Shown: positions 37,255 to 50,551, counted from the first letter of the stretch. The stretch is DNA of 64,000 bases from Plectrocnemia conspersa (GCA_009617715.1 VTFK01000067.1:62001-126000), one strand, 5' to 3'. Numbers and translations: made by a program. The notes: a model not told the origin generated them from the sequence alone.

Positions 37255-38090
37255 ATACGAATAATTAGAGTCGCATCGACGTATAAACCTAAAAAAACTT
37301 TAAGTAGCTAATTTTTATTTTAAGATTTTAATGTTGCATATAAAACCAATATTTTATTATATATAAGCTTACAGGAAAATCGTATCATAAAAATAATGTC
37401 TGATATTTATATTTTTAAATTTTTGGAGCACGTTGATTCGTATATGTTTTTTATCATATAATTATAATTATCTGATACATAGTTTTTAATTATTAAGACT
37501 CTATAAGTCTACTAATAAAATGCGAAGCGTTTATTTATTTGCTGTTACTTTTACTGATATATTTAATACAGAAATTTTTTAAATTTTTATTTTTTATCAC
37601 CACATAAATATCACCACAAAAAATATTTCTTTACTATCTAGGATTCACTGCGTCCTGAAAATTTATATATTTTGAATGGTTATAAATAAACTACTGTCAT
37701 TGTGATCATCAATCAAAAAGGGCGTGTTTCCAGCCGAGTAAAAAAATTGCTTCCATTTTCACTAGCCTTGTATATTTACTCTCCGAATATTTTGTACTAC
37801 ATATATGTTTACATGTGTATGTATGTGAATACATTCTATCCATATAATATGTACATATTCAATCTATATAATATATACTTCAAACTAATCATAGATTTAG
37901 TGTCAGTGTATTATATGCCTTGTGTAATAACTTCTTCCGCAATATTCACTGTCTGGTTGCTCAATAATGCAAATGATTCTCATAAGAAATAAATATTTTC
38001 AGATAAATTTTTTTTGCGGATTTTTTGTACGAATCTTTTCAGTCGCACCGACGTATATATCTGAGAAAAGAAGTTGCTAATATGAATTTT
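37255..38090 (+). repeat. Pair of diverged direct repeats sharing AGTCGCAYCGACGTATA
   Basis: AGTCGCATCGACGTATA at 37269-37285 and AGTCGCACCGACGTATA at 38041-38057 differ at one base. In both, the preceding 20-30 bases contain a T run plus TACGAAT, and the following bases contain AAGT(A/T)GCTAAT. They look like two old copies of one element in the same orientation. The DNA between them is AT-rich. Confidence 0.5.
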
Positions 38091-38499
38091 ACGGGGCTAT
38101 TTAAACCAAAGCTCCAACAGTGCGATAAAAGTTTAAAACATCAATAAGGCGAATTTGGCATTCAAAATATATTAAACTAGCAAACTAGTAGCTTCAAATG
38201 ACAACCACACGCATAGTTGGTGATGCCTGGCACTGGTGGCATAAGAATCTCATATTGCAGCTGTTGTGTGCATCGTAAATTAAATTTGATGAGTTATGGA
38301 TCAGTACTCCACATCATCGTTTATTATATCACATGATTTTATTTTTCAATTTTATTTATTAACTCGACTGCTATTGTACACATATTCGCAGCACGTATGT
38401 TATATTAATTTTATTCCGAGGTCGTATATAAAGTATATATATTTTTTATCGAAATCACCCCGCCGTTTCAGCATCGTTTTTCATTAGCTCCATTTGCAT

Positions 38500-38840
38500 A
38501 TGCTGACTGACGAATCGACCATGGGGGTTGGAAGAGAGTAGAAAGGGTTGCGTTTATTGAGTTGTCGTAAATTCCCGTTTGTCCATATCTCTCATTATAT
38601 TTTACGATAACAAGATTTTTTCCCCCGCAGTTTTATTTGGCCGTGTCACAATGGCTTTTGGTTTGGACTCCCCATTGTTTGGCCAAACCGTTCGCTTTAT
38701 TTATGTTTGTCTGCTTGAAATTTATTTCCTCTTGATAACAGTGAGAAAGTGAAAGAAAGAAAGAACGCAGCGGCGAGTGAATTGAAATAGAAGGGGGGTG
38801 GAAAACGAGGCGTAAAGGTTCCATTCCCCTCAAATAAAAA
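38500..38840. promoter_or_regulatory. Candidate intronic regulatory island
   Basis: Mixed-composition patch with purine-rich runs (gaaagaaagaaagaacg), GGGGGGTGG and a CATATGCTGACTGACGAATC stretch. Overlapping short frames on the minus strand share the same DNA in two phases and are not credible genes. Confidence 0.3.
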
Positions 38841-39848
38841 ATAAAATAAAATTGTTCTATTCGTGTAAACATCAAAAATAATTGCGTCGTCAGATATCAT
38901 ATTAAATATAATCGACCAAAATTGAAATAGGGCACCATGTTATACAATTTGCTAAAAATAAACATGCAAATTTAAATTAACACGACAATATCTGTATTAT
39001 AAAATACATGGAAATCTGCCATATATTCAATGCACCAAGCTAACCTATATATTCTGCTTAAAAGCAAATAAATAAATTTCTGATCGACTAACTTATTTCT
39101 TGCTTAACACGGCAACTAGTTTACAGATAAAATATTATCTTATAATCAAAAATTAAATCATTTCACGTTATTTATATAGTAAATGAGAGTAAAAATTTTC
39201 AACCTAGTAATACAATAATGTATTTTAATTTTATATAATACTTTTATTTTACAATTTATTCTACCTATCTTACACACGTTGTTGCGATTATTAAAGATTC
39301 CCAAAGTAATAGTTTAAAGCCACTTCTTTCCTATTATTTAAAAAAAACTAAAGATTAAAGACAGATACATATAATATGAAGACTCAATTAGGTAAATAAG
39401 TCGGTTGAGGTAAAAATAGCACTTATATGAGAACGAGTTTTATTATCGAAAGAAAAACAAATATATGTATTTATTCAGAAACTCCGCTGTTTTGCAAAGT
39501 ATGTTTTAAAAATGTCATAATTTTGCCAATTATTGATACCACCAATGACGCACAAACATTATATTGTTGATGAATTGTTGAAGAGTGGATAAAGAAATTA
39601 TCCAAAACAAATTAACCCTTAATCTTCGTTCAAAGCTTCATAACCATTTGTAACTAAAAAATATAAGACTATATTATGGGGGAGCTAATTAATTTTTTTT
39701 TTTTCCTATTTAGAATTAAATTAAAACAAACTAGTTATAGACAAAAATCAATATTCTATAGATATTCTCATAGCAAAAGAAAATGAAATGTTATAATTTG
39801 TAAATCACAGCAAAACGATTTATTATTCTAGTAAAAAAATATAGATAT

Positions 39849-39926
39849 GAAATTTTATAAATAAATATTACTGAGAAAAAACTTTTATAAATATATATTA
39901 CTGAAATTTTATAAATATATATTACT
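39849..39926. repeat. Short tandem repeat, three units of 24-30 bp
   Basis: The units at 39849-39872, 39873-39902 and 39903-39926 all end in TTTTATAAAT(A)AATATTACT or close variants. The middle unit carries a 6-base A insertion. This is a minisatellite-like array. The minus-strand frame over it only reflects the repeats. Confidence 0.7.
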
Positions 39927-42900
39927 AGCTCATTGCAAGAGAGAATCGGCCTTGTATGGCAAACCCAAAACACTTAAAAATCACTTAATTTCTTAAGTAA
40001 TTTTTGAGTGCTTTTGATTTCTGTAAGGTACATCTTATCTTGATTTTACAAAATATTAAGGGTTATGATCAGATGGTCAGCGTGTGGTTAATTTAACGTT
40101 TTCGACCGACCCCGAAAGTCAGCACGAGTATATTTTTCTTTGTTTTGGCAGCAGCTTTAATGTTGAATTAAAAACCAGCAATAGAAAATTTTTGATTAGA
40201 AATTAATTCATACGTCAGTTAATATACAACTTTTATGCGACAAAAAAAATGTACAACTGAACACGCGTTTTCTTTGTTGCTAACCAAAGTTCATAATATA
40301 TAAGGAGCGATGATTTCTTAATTTAATAATTTATTATAAAACAGGAGTAAAAATAATGCAAAAGCTTATTATTTTGTAAGACATTGTACCCGTATTTCGT
40401 AATAATATTTCATAAATAGATACACCACATCCATCAAATTTGTTTTTTTTTCAATTACTTGAATATAGTGATTTTATTTATTACAACGCTAACCATCGGT
40501 ATAAGAAAATTCTTTAATATATTTGTAACAACTATAATACATTTTTAAACACAGTACAAATTTATAAAAAATATATATATCTATATTAGTATTCGTAAAT
40601 AATAAAATCGGAAAAGCCAATGATTACAATTCCGTGAAGTTCCGGAAAAATTTTGTTGAGGATTCCCGAATCGGAACCCCCAGAGTGTACATAATATATG
40701 CAAATAAATCATACATATCACATTTTCATCGCAGATATGAAATAAAATATAATACGTTTTCCTTTTTTAGATTAAAGTGCGATTTTTTACGCTGGCAACC
40801 ATCCAAACGTCAAACGCGTATGTCACAAAATGATATAATTTTTTTAGGGAATTTTTTTCCAATACAATTTCCCGCTTTCACACTTTGCACTGACCTCTCC
40901 GGAAAAGTAATTCGTTTCTAAAAATTGTATTTCCTAGAATAATATTTCTCCAAAACATATACACATGTAAAATAACAACTTGATCAAATTGAATAACATA
41001 TGTGTTTTCACTTATTTTTTTATTTTACTTTTTAGTTAGATAAAAAGTTGAAAAAAACCTCTTTATAAGAAAATTAATATTACTGGATATTGGCTAACAA
41101 AAAAATAAGAGCTTTCACAAAGATTATATTACTTAATTTATATGTAAATTAATCCTGCTAATCTCATATGCAGTTTTTTATGTTTTCTAAATTATGTTAA
41201 ATTTATTTTTGGTAAAGTTTATCAATTTACCACACAAAATATTTAAAAAATAATTTAAAATTTTACACTATAGTAAGAACGATTATGATATACTAATGTT
41301 GTATATAATATGCTAGTGCATATTCCTAAGTATGACGGTAAAGGCTAAGAAAGGAAGTTAACGACCAATAAGCGCTTTGTTGGCATCGGCACTAACCTTT
41401 TCCAACTGCCTAATAAATGTTCAAACGATACTTTTGACTTTGATTTATCTACCATTGAAAGCTAACTTTGTTATATACTACATAACTGACTGATGAATAA
41501 CGACCAAAAAATAAACATATAGGCTCTTCACTCTCAATTTTTTTCTACCTAAATATTGTACACAAACATAGCTTTGAATTAGATAAATATTTAGTATAAA
41601 TCCTAATGAAATACAAAATTTTAATTAAACATATATTAAAGTATTTTGTCAAATACAAAAAAAATATTTAAAATTGATGAAAACCGTAATATCAGGTATT
41701 TATAATGAAAAAATAGAACTAGATATAAATATACTAATATTTTTAAAGGGTATACTGTTAGTGTTACTGGATTCGCTCACAATTTTCGCTCTTATTTCTA
41801 AATGTCAATGCTCAATACCTATTTTATTATTGTATGTCTATTTTAGCATTTAATGATTTAAATTACAATATTTTAGATTTTTTAATTTGATATTTAATTA
41901 TGTAAATAAGTATTATTTGACTGGTTGGCTGCACAGACTAAATGATATTTAAGTATAAAAAATATTGTATTTAGACTGTGATTTGCTTACAAGTTTAATT
42001 GTTAAAATAAGAGTTCAAAACGCTGCAAAAAATAGTTAAAAAATAATAAATTATTGCTGGTTTTTGCTTTTTAATTAATATTAAATAGAATAAACACAAA
42101 GACTTAAAACTGTGAAAAAAGTCTCGCTAATTTATTTTTTAAGATACCGTCTTTGAGAATTTGTATATTATTAAATTCTCTAATTAGTGTTTTTTATGTC
42201 AGTTGATATTTTTTTGTACACCAGTGCCAACAAAATTGATTTTCTGAAAACGTATTTTTTTTAGCTAACTTTTAAAACATGTAATCGGTTTTGCTAATTA
42301 CATAAGATAATTGCGGTCTAAAATATTTCGCCACCCACTCAAAATGCCTATTGACCCATGTTTGGATCACAACCTATATCACCTAATCTTAGACTCAAAA
42401 TATCGAAATTTTTGTGTAATAAGTTTTAATCTATTGCTTGACATTACACAATATTATTATTTTTTTTAATAATAATTTAATTTAAATTCAAATAAACATA
42501 AGCCTGGGAAAAGTATGGGTCGAAAATTACCCATTTTCTATGTTTTTTGTTATATATAATATTTTCAGCTATACTATTTTATTATTATTTTATATAATCC
42601 TGCTTTAAAAATAGAAAAAAAATATGGTGTGATTGCTTATAGTCGCTTTTATTATGGTATCAGAGTATCAAAAACTCATATTAAAAAATATAAAACAATC
42701 GACGAAATTTCACAATTAAGATGTAGAAGATGACGAAAGGAAAATACTAGAAGTGGCTTTGCATTATAACTAAACAAACATAGGTGTTATTACAGGCCAG
42801 TAAATGATCCAATCCTATTCGTGAGTAAGGTCAGCAAGGAGATAGCTTATTAGTTTTTTCATGGGGATTATCAATATACCGTTCGCCCTAAGATCATTAT

Positions 42901-44677
42901 TTATACCTTCCGTATATTAAGTGTTAAAATAATTTATAAGGATGTAAAAATAATTTCACATTACAAACATAATATAGGTGTAACAAAACACAGATTCGAT
43001 TACTGCTTTCAAACATTCCTAATATAATTTTAACACATACATCGACAAAATATGCAAAAATAGTTTTATTTATATATTTTATTTTTTTTCAAAATCAGGC
43101 TCTAGATATTTTTTAGTACAAATGTAAAATTTATATAATTTACATGTTCATTTTGGTGTAGAAATTTTTAAAGTACTTTGATAATTAGTTTTTGGCTAGC
43201 ATATACATACACACATATATACTTTTTTACCTATAGCTGGTTTCATCACGAAGTACGTCTAATTCGTAGCAATATAAATTATTTTGCACTTCAATAAAAA
43301 AGTAAAACAAAGGCTTTCCTACACAAAATACCATTTATAAAAATATTATTCAATAACGAAGAACAAACGTAATTTCCATCAATGATTTATAACTTTAAAA
43401 TTTTCAAAACCAACTACTTCGAATCAGGTGTTGTAAGCCCTGGTTGTAATTAATTAATTATCAATTAAAATATAATATAAGTCTCATACCCTACACACAT
43501 TATACAAAAACGCCAGAAGAGAAATAAGCTTTGATTCCATTTACTGATTTACTACTACCTAATATAATTAAAGTATAAAGGTAAAATTGAATACTAAACA
43601 TATTTATCACAGTCATTTTAAAATACATTTGTATTTATCTAAGAAAAACGTATTAAAGTTTGATATTTACTTACTATATCAATAGTTGATTCATGTATAT
43701 ATATACAATATATACATTATATTGTGATAAAATATTATACGTAAAATAAAATGACAGGCAGTTGAAAAACAATGTCAACATTTTGTATTTTCAGTACATA
43801 GGCAAATTGTAATATATAAAATAGATCATGTTTTACCATAAATAGTTTCTAGTGTTATTCTAAAGTACTACTGAGTGTTTTACGCCGTCGAAAATCGCAA
43901 ACTTAATCAAGTGATATAAATGCATAACCATGAATGTACACAAACGCAGACGTCAACTATAGTTTATTTTACATAGTACAATTTCGCAGACTTATTTACT
44001 ACATGAAAGCGATGCTACTACACTTAGAGACTCTGGCATAAATTTATGGGGTGAAAACTTTAAGGCTTACCCCCGGCTTTGGCTTTGCGAAGCGTTGAAA
44101 CTCGAGCAATTGTATCTATGGGTTGGCTTAAATTTATGGCACACTTATCGAATGTACATGTCGGATCACCACCCATATAGAAGTATTCCATTATGTCTAT
44201 AATTAATTTTCTTCAATTGTCACCTCTCGATCTTACAAGGAAATTACACATAGAAGATATGTTTTTTGAACATATTTTTGTGAAGTATAACAATATTTCA
44301 GATAATAAATAACAAAAATTTAGGAGAATAAAGTGTAAGATGCGATAGAATTATATATAATTAAAAACATATTGCAAACTTTTCTAAAGAACTAAACCCT
44401 GCAGGATCAAATAAATAAAGAAAAAAATGTATTAACATTTAAATGTATTTTTTTAATGTACTTGTTATGCGAAATATATATTGGCTTTATATCATAATAT
44501 ATATTAATCAATTTAAGCATTTTTAATGCCTCTTTCAGAAACATTTTACAAAACTTTTATCTGAAAAACTTACGTTTGTGTCGATAAATTCAACGTATAT
44601 GCTTACACCGTAGCAAAAATGTAAGCTATGTGGATTTTGGTACTTAAATTTAATACGTGTCCAATATTTTTTCACAG

Positions 44678-44886
44678 AAGCGGCTAAAGGCTTGAGATCA
44701 GTCGTCATAAGCGGTGGCGGGGCCGTTAAAGCCGGCAGCCGAGCCACTTTGCGTTGTTCTTATGATCTGGAAGGTGCTCAACTGTACTCCATCAAATGGT
44801 ACAGGAACCAAGACGAATTTTACAGATATGTCCCGAAGGAGAATCCTCCCATGTTGGTGTTCACCCTGCCTGGAGTCCATGTCGAC
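44678..44886 (+). CDS. Beat-family Ig protein, exon 2 (first half of Ig domain 1)
   Basis: The exon adds residues 25-94. It carries the Beat hallmark block RCSYDLEGAQLYSIKWY, then EFYRYVPKENPP and FTLPGVHVD. Cys51 is the first Ig cysteine and Trp65 the core tryptophan; the partner cysteine must be in the next exon. Beat proteins are arthropod neuronal Ig proteins that bind Side-family receptors and govern axon defasciculation and synaptic partner choice. The acceptor TTTTTTCACAG|AA fits exon 1 in phase 1, and the donor GAC|GTGAGT leaves phase 0. Codon and base use are far more GC-rich than the flanks. Which paralogue this is (Beat I-VII) I cannot assign. The gene continues beyond the window. 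Confidence 0.92.
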
Positions 44887-45679
44887 GTGAGTACCTATAC
44901 ATTTTTATTTTTAAAATATTAGCCCTAAAAGGTTCTTCGCCCCTGCGGTCGACCATATGAAGACACATAAAGTCAACACAGCGCGACGGTGGAAATTTAA
45001 ATAAATTATTTCAGGTGCTCCGGGACCGTTCGATCATCCTTGTGGAAAATTGAAATTAATGTACAATGAGTGCTTTATTCCATTTAAAGTTTACGAACAG
45101 GAAAATTAAATCGCCGAAAGCTCCATTCTCTCTATGCGTATTTACAGTACTTGACAATCGACTCGAAAGAAAACTTTTTTCTTCTTTTATTTTTTTTCAC
45201 TTGAATCTGTGAGAAGTAAATTTGCTCGTATTTAAATAACTCGATCCGTTTTTGAGCTTTCGGCGAGTTTGTTATGAAAATTTAATAAAAGGCTAAGATA
45301 AACATTTAATTTTCCAATTAACAAATCTATTCTGGAGTTCAATGAGTGTTTTGTGAGTAATACTTAGCGCGTGTACGAAATTGAATTAAAAAATATATGT
45401 ACATATATATTATATATAAATTGGATATTGTTCGTTTCTTAAGAGCTATATTAAATAATATTGTGAGTAAGAGAAAACTCGAATCTTCTCTTTTATTTTT
45501 CGGCTGAAACCGAAATCGAATCAAATTTGTGTTTTGGTTACAATCGAAACTGACTACATCACAATAACAATATCATCTTTATACAATATATGAGTCATCA
45601 ATTTCAATGGCTAGCTATGTTACAATAACCATTTTGGCTAACAAATATTTATTAACTGTATAGATATGGTCATGAACAG

Positions 45680-45840
45680 GCTGCCTTTGCTCAATAGTTA
45701 CATAAGGTCCAGAAGTCTTGGCATAATCCTCAACTAATCAGGCTTTCACTTCGGTACACTTCACGAACTGGACCTGGGCCTGACCTCCTACCTGGGCTGT
45801 CGTGAGCGACAGCTGCAGTGAAATAGGCCAACTCAAAACT
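45680..45840. repeat. Dispersed repeat family B, copy 1
   Basis: Contains CCTTTGCTCAAT near 45684 and CTCCTACCTGGGCTGTCGTG near 45785, in the same order and at about the same spacing as the copy at 47575. It is adjacent to a LINE fragment and could be part of one. Confidence 0.55.
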
Positions 45841-45917
45841 ATTACTGCCATTTAAAAATCTAATCATATTAGCATAAATACTGAGCCTGAAAAATACACA
45901 TCTGCATATTTTTTCCA

Positions 45918-46130
45918 TTATACAAAACAAAACTGTATCGTCAGCAGATAGTCGGGGCTTTTGTTTTTGTATAGTTTATGAATAAAACCGTTTTGCCATT
46001 CTGTGTCGAAAGCTTTTTTTATATTTACCATTAAAAGTCCCGTACTCTTTCTCATATTAAAATAAGTGCATATGTGCTTCATTAAACTATTAAGTTGCTG
46101 TGTTTTTTGAGTGATTTTTGCGGAAATCAT
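45918..46130 (-). pseudogene. Jockey-like reverse transcriptase fragment
   Basis: The minus strand is open for 70 codons and encodes LMVNIKKAFDTEWQNGFIHK. This matches RT motif A of Jockey-type LINEs (x-D-x-x-KAFDTVWH-x-GL). The motif A catalytic Asp, usually at D-x-x-KAF, is read as Asn here, and a stop follows soon after. It is a small dead fragment next to a family B repeat. Confidence 0.6.
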
Positions 46131-47072
46131 ACTGTTAATCCTAACGATTATTTTGAATGGAATATTATTATAAATATTTTACTAAATGACAAATTAATAC
46201 GAAGAATATCTGACAGCATTATTTTTAAGCTTTTTAACTATTTCCTGTCGCCAAATGTGCCCGAGATATCTAGATTATCAACCAATAACGAATGCAACTG
46301 CCTATCCTAGACTAGAAAACCCAGCTGCTCTTAAAGGCAAGCTACCATGCACTTTCTTCTGACCAGACATTATTATTAAGATGATCGTTCCAGGATCTTA
46401 GCAAACCTGGAAATCACCACCATGAAGCAGCCTATCTGACAGATGATTCATCAGAATCGCAGTCAAACAAAATTTGAGTTAATTCTCAAGCTTATTGTCT
46501 ATGATTTTTTTGATTGAATTGATTTTATGTTTACCTAGTCAAACAGTTTTGACCTTGAAATTTATTTCTGTTCATTGAGTGTAACATATACTATTTTTTA
46601 AATAAAATAAATAATTATGGTTCATACATTTCATGAAAAAAATTCAGGTGTCCCAAAAAGGTGACGAATCATTGCATTGCGATGCAATGGGAAAAGACGA
46701 CTCTTTTTACAAAAATTTGAAGTAAAATTTAATTTAATTTTTATTTGATAATATGTACAAATAGTATACTACCATATCTCATTATCATCTAGAGGCAAAC
46801 TTTATAATATCCCAGTATTATTTTAAGAAAGAAAACTCATGACGTGGGACTCACGCCATAAATGAGTCCACGGGCGTTAACCTCTAGAAGTCCAAAAGCA
46901 TCCATGTCATGCGCAATATATTTTATATTTTTTGAAGACATTTAAAACCGCATCTCGCATATTGTTCTGTAGTTTGATACTACGCTATGTTTTAAAAAAA
47001 CGATAGTTATCTTTACCGATATTACTACGGACTATTTATATAAGAGTATTGGTTAAAGTATATTCAAACCGG

Positions 47073-47143
47073 ATTTTGGTCAATAGGAGAGCGCAAAAAC
47101 AATTACCACTTTTTGTTTTTTTCGTCCTCCTATTGGTCAAAAT
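47073..47143. repeat. Short imperfect inverted repeat, 17-bp arms
   Basis: ATTTTGGTCAATAGGAG (47073-47089) pairs inversely with CTCCTATTGGTCAAAAT (47127-47143) with two mismatches, around a 37-base interior. The layout is that of a very small MITE. I could not identify a target duplication with confidence. Confidence 0.6.
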
Positions 47144-47569
47144 TCAGTTTAGTTATGCTTTTTAATAGCAACATCTTTTACAATATTGTCAAAATTCATG
47201 TGGTTTTCTATAACATTTTGTATAGACAGAATTGCTTAAGTGTAAGACGGTCTTGGCTCATCGATGATCGAAGATAAATCCAACCAAGTAATAGACCAAA
47301 GACAACTTCAAAGGAATCCAACCAGGTAGAAATATTACAAATACCAACTGACCGTGAAAAAATAACTTGTCATAAAACGCGTTAAAAGCGTAAAACACAA
47401 AAAGGATATTAAAGAACGTTCATTAAGGGCCTTTACAACAACCTAATAAACTGACGGCTAGTTAAATGTACTATTTTATTAGTATTACCATTTAGCAATA
47501 CTGATAAAATATATATTTATCTACCTAAACAACTTGCATCTGTTATTTTTATTATTAATTAGGCATTGT

Positions 47570-47705
47570 GCAGACAGTCTCAAATTTAATAACCTTTGCT
47601 CAATCTGTATTTTATTTAAGTGCACTGCGCAAATCGAAGCTTAGCCCGACGTCCTACCTGGGCTGTCGCGAATGACCGTTACGGTCAGATAAAACGATGC
47701 AAGCT
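47570..47705. repeat. Dispersed repeat family B, copy 2
   Basis: CCTTTGCTCAATCTG near 47596, GTGCACTGCGCAAATCGAAG near 47620 and GTCCTACCTGGGCTGTCGCG near 47651 parallel the copy at 45680-45840, base for base in the last word apart from two differences. Class unknown. Confidence 0.55.
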
Positions 47706-49379
47706 TATAGATGGTATCCAGTACAAGCATTTAATTGAAAGGACGAATATGGAATGCTAGGTAAGGTGAAAGAGAATGTTGCGGTTAGTCGCGCCTCTCG
47801 TATCTCGTAACAACAAAAATACATACCACAAACAAAACCATTATACAACATAAACTTTATCTACATTAAATATCAATGCCTTTAACGTCAAAAAATAGCA
47901 TGAACTGTCATTCTTTGACATTAAATGTACTGTTTATTCTTTGAAACAAAAATAAACATTAGACATGCCTTAGAAGAAATACATACGTAAATCATTATTT
48001 ATATTGAAAGCATGACCAAATGTATGTACAAGTTTTCGCTATTTGCTTATGAACGGACGTATGCATATCATAAAGTAAATACGTTCTCGAGTAAGCCAAT
48101 GGCAAAAACGCATCAACGTACATCCGCAAAACATTACTTTTCATTCGGAAGACAATTTTCTTCCAAACATAATATATCGTTTTCGAATGCAGCCGCGCAG
48201 ACACATTCAAACGACCTCTATATGAACTCCACATCGAATTCATGTATAGATAAAAATACATAAAAATATGAATATACATTCATACAAATATAGGGAGTAA
48301 ACTTGTATTAAGCAGACCCCTTTGATAACAAAAATAAATAAAAAAGACCCAATTAAAAATTATTTAATAATATTTACAATACATAACGTTCATATCATAT
48401 ATATTAAATAGGTTTATTATACCTAATAATAAGTAAACTTAAAATACAATGGGTAACCTTTTTACTATATTTTAAAAATCGAAAATGTTTAACACATATA
48501 ATACTTCCATAAACTCTAGTTGTATTAATAACGATAATAAACCATCAATATTGTAATAATTTTTTATTCAATATTTTACTGACATTTCTTAAATTGAAAA
48601 ATCTTTTCTGTTTCTGCATCTGCTACAAAAGACATTACATTAAAGTAAAAGAAATTACAATAAAGTTAATTGATATTGATCAAGATTATTATAGCTATTT
48701 TTTATTGTGCCAATATTTACTTAATGTATATAATATTATTTCGTAATAAAAAAGTAGGTTTATATTTATTATTTCACAAACTTTTCATTCGCTTTGTGTT
48801 CCCAGTTATATCTTTTAACAATTGACCATTGACAATTGTTTTAGACCTGACAGCACATATATTTTTGATGCTCTGCTCGTGACATTGTTCCATACAATTC
48901 ACCACAAGGGAAGTAATTCTCTTCAGGAGAAGTCAATTCCTGTCACATTGAGCGACTGTTTTGTAACTTATTTATTGCCATTACGAAGTTACGGAAAATT
49001 GATAGTTCCAGCCGCTTGAATTGAAAAGGCAAGCTGCCTAAAATCAATGGAATACTGGGAACAAACACCATTTTGCCTTGAAATGTAGTATTTAATGCCA
49101 CAAAAATCAGAAAAAAAAAGATCGAAACACTATTTTCTAAAAACTTTAATATAGAAATTTTGTAAAATTATAATAGCAATCAAATGTTTTATTTTCAGTT
49201 TTTTATTAGTCTAATAAACAATTATAGTACTATATATTCATATCCGTTGATGCCCATAAACTATATTTCAAACCAACATTTTTAAATTGGTTTCATCTTT
49301 CAGTATCCGTTTACCCTCGATTTACCCTACACGCGAGCGTATCCACAAATCCACAAACGTAAAATAAAAATGGCTAAGT

Positions 49380-49705
49380 CTTATTCGTTTTATTTATTTG
49401 AAAGTTTCGTCCCGAGGGTGTGTACAGGAAGGAGATTAAGAGCGAGGCGCTTTTATGAAATTTCTGCTCAAGCCCAATTTTGCCTCTTTGATACAATCGC
49501 ACATTAAATTCCTTAAAGTTCAGAGGGAATGGGTCTCTTCCGAATTGGCTTTGTTAGTTGCCTTCACTCTTTCTTCAGTCGACAGCAAATCTCTTTCTTT
49601 CACTCTCTCTTTAATCGCCGTCTAATGAGAGTGCCAAATTTTTGTATGTAGCGTCACGACTTTCAAAACATTAAATGGGGAGCGGTTTGTGGTTTTACCA
49701 ATTGG
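49380..49705. promoter_or_regulatory. Candidate intronic regulatory island
   Basis: Mixed-composition stretch (cgtcccgagggtgtgtacag, gagcgaggcgc, tcagtcgacagc) with CT-rich runs near 49565-49615. No open frame of note. Function is inferred only. Confidence 0.3.
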
Positions 49706-50383
49706 AAAGTTCAAATGGATAATTAACTTTTATATTAGTAAGTAAGAAACAAAAAAAATCATACTATAGAACATTTTTGACACCAATACAATGTTTATAA
49801 ATAATTAGCAATTTTATTATACAAAAATAGTATATTATATTAATAAAAAATGGTATTATGTAAATATGTATAACATGTGTTATTATTTATAACTCAAATT
49901 GTTGCACAAAGTATTGCGATGCACTTTTTTCATTTTAAAATGATTTAGCATTGAATTTTTATTTTTTTAAATACAAGGAATCTTGTATAAAGCTTTTTGC
50001 GAGAATAAAAAATATGAATGGTACTAGCATTTCCAAAAGGATCATAAATACTTGAGAGATATGATTAAAATGAAGGATATTTTACTTCTAATAAGTTGTG
50101 ATATTTCAATACATAATTAGTATTAAAGTTTTCAAGCACTTTTTGTTTACAAAGTTGTATTTTCTTAAGATCTTTAACTAACTGTGCCACCAAGCGTATT
50201 TGAATTAGATTTTTTTTCTAATAAAGTGCCACTGAAATCAAATTAAAGCTTAAATGTTGTAAATTGTAGAAACACATTCAGAATATTTCTGTTAATATTA
50301 ATACGTTGCTAATAATAATTAACAACGTATTACATAATTTTTAACTTGTAGTTGATATTTAAAATCTTATGGTTTTAAATGTT

Positions 50384-50412
50384 ATTTTTTATTTTTTTAT
50401 TTTTTATTTTTT
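50384..50412 (-). repeat. A-rich 3' tail of the LINE copy at 50552-51705
   Basis: On the minus strand this reads as repeated AAAAAAT-type units, the kind of A-rich or simple-repeat tail found at LINE 3' ends. It lies just past the 3' hairpin. Confidence 0.6.
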
Positions 50413-50424
50413 CGATTAAATTAA

Positions 50425-50468
50425 GACCATCGTGGCCTAACAGGTTACCCCAATGCGCCACGATGGTC
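50425..50468 (-). other. 3'-UTR stem-loop of the LINE, 12-bp perfect stem
   Basis: GACCATCGTGGC (50425-50436) and GCCACGATGGTC (50457-50468) pair perfectly around a 20-base loop. It sits between the RT reading frame and the A-rich tail. Conserved 3' stem-loops that recruit the RT are known for some LINE families; that this one does so is inference. Confidence 0.75.
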
Positions 50469-50551
50469 GAAAGCAAATTATAAATTTATAAAACATAAAA
50501 AAACGTATATATATAAATAAATATAACAATACTTAAATATAACAAAAAAAC

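Larger units (their letters stand above)
20799..44677 (+). other. Intron 1 of the Beat-family gene (about 23.9 kb)
   Basis: Bounded by a GTGAGT donor and a pyrimidine-rich acceptor ending TTTTTTCACAG. It contains the repeats, transposon remnants and islands listed separately. Stretches not listed (for example 22860-24240, 25140-26790, 27930-29330, 32060-33650, 35500-36230, 39930-44670) are AT-rich and show me nothing further, apart from a small mixed patch at 44020-44170. Confidence 0.6.

Noticed and set aside
40634..40921. 95-codon + strand frame
   Set aside because: No domain or splice support, and Phe/Lys/Arg-rich composition as expected by chance.
45016..45052. TTTATTTCAG acceptor followed by an open frame of 12 codons (VLRDRSIILVEN) as Beat exon 3
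   Set aside because: In phase with exon 2 but it stops after 12 codons and lacks the expected second Ig cysteine block. No donor.
46140..46500. piggyBac-like N-terminus upstream of the Jockey-like fragment on the minus strand
   Set aside because: A few Asp/Ser residues near 46450 suggested it, but stops are frequent and no catalytic region follows.
46670..46689. 8-bp hairpin CATTGCAT-TGCG-ATGCAATG
   Set aside because: Perfect but short, and not linked to any recognisable element.
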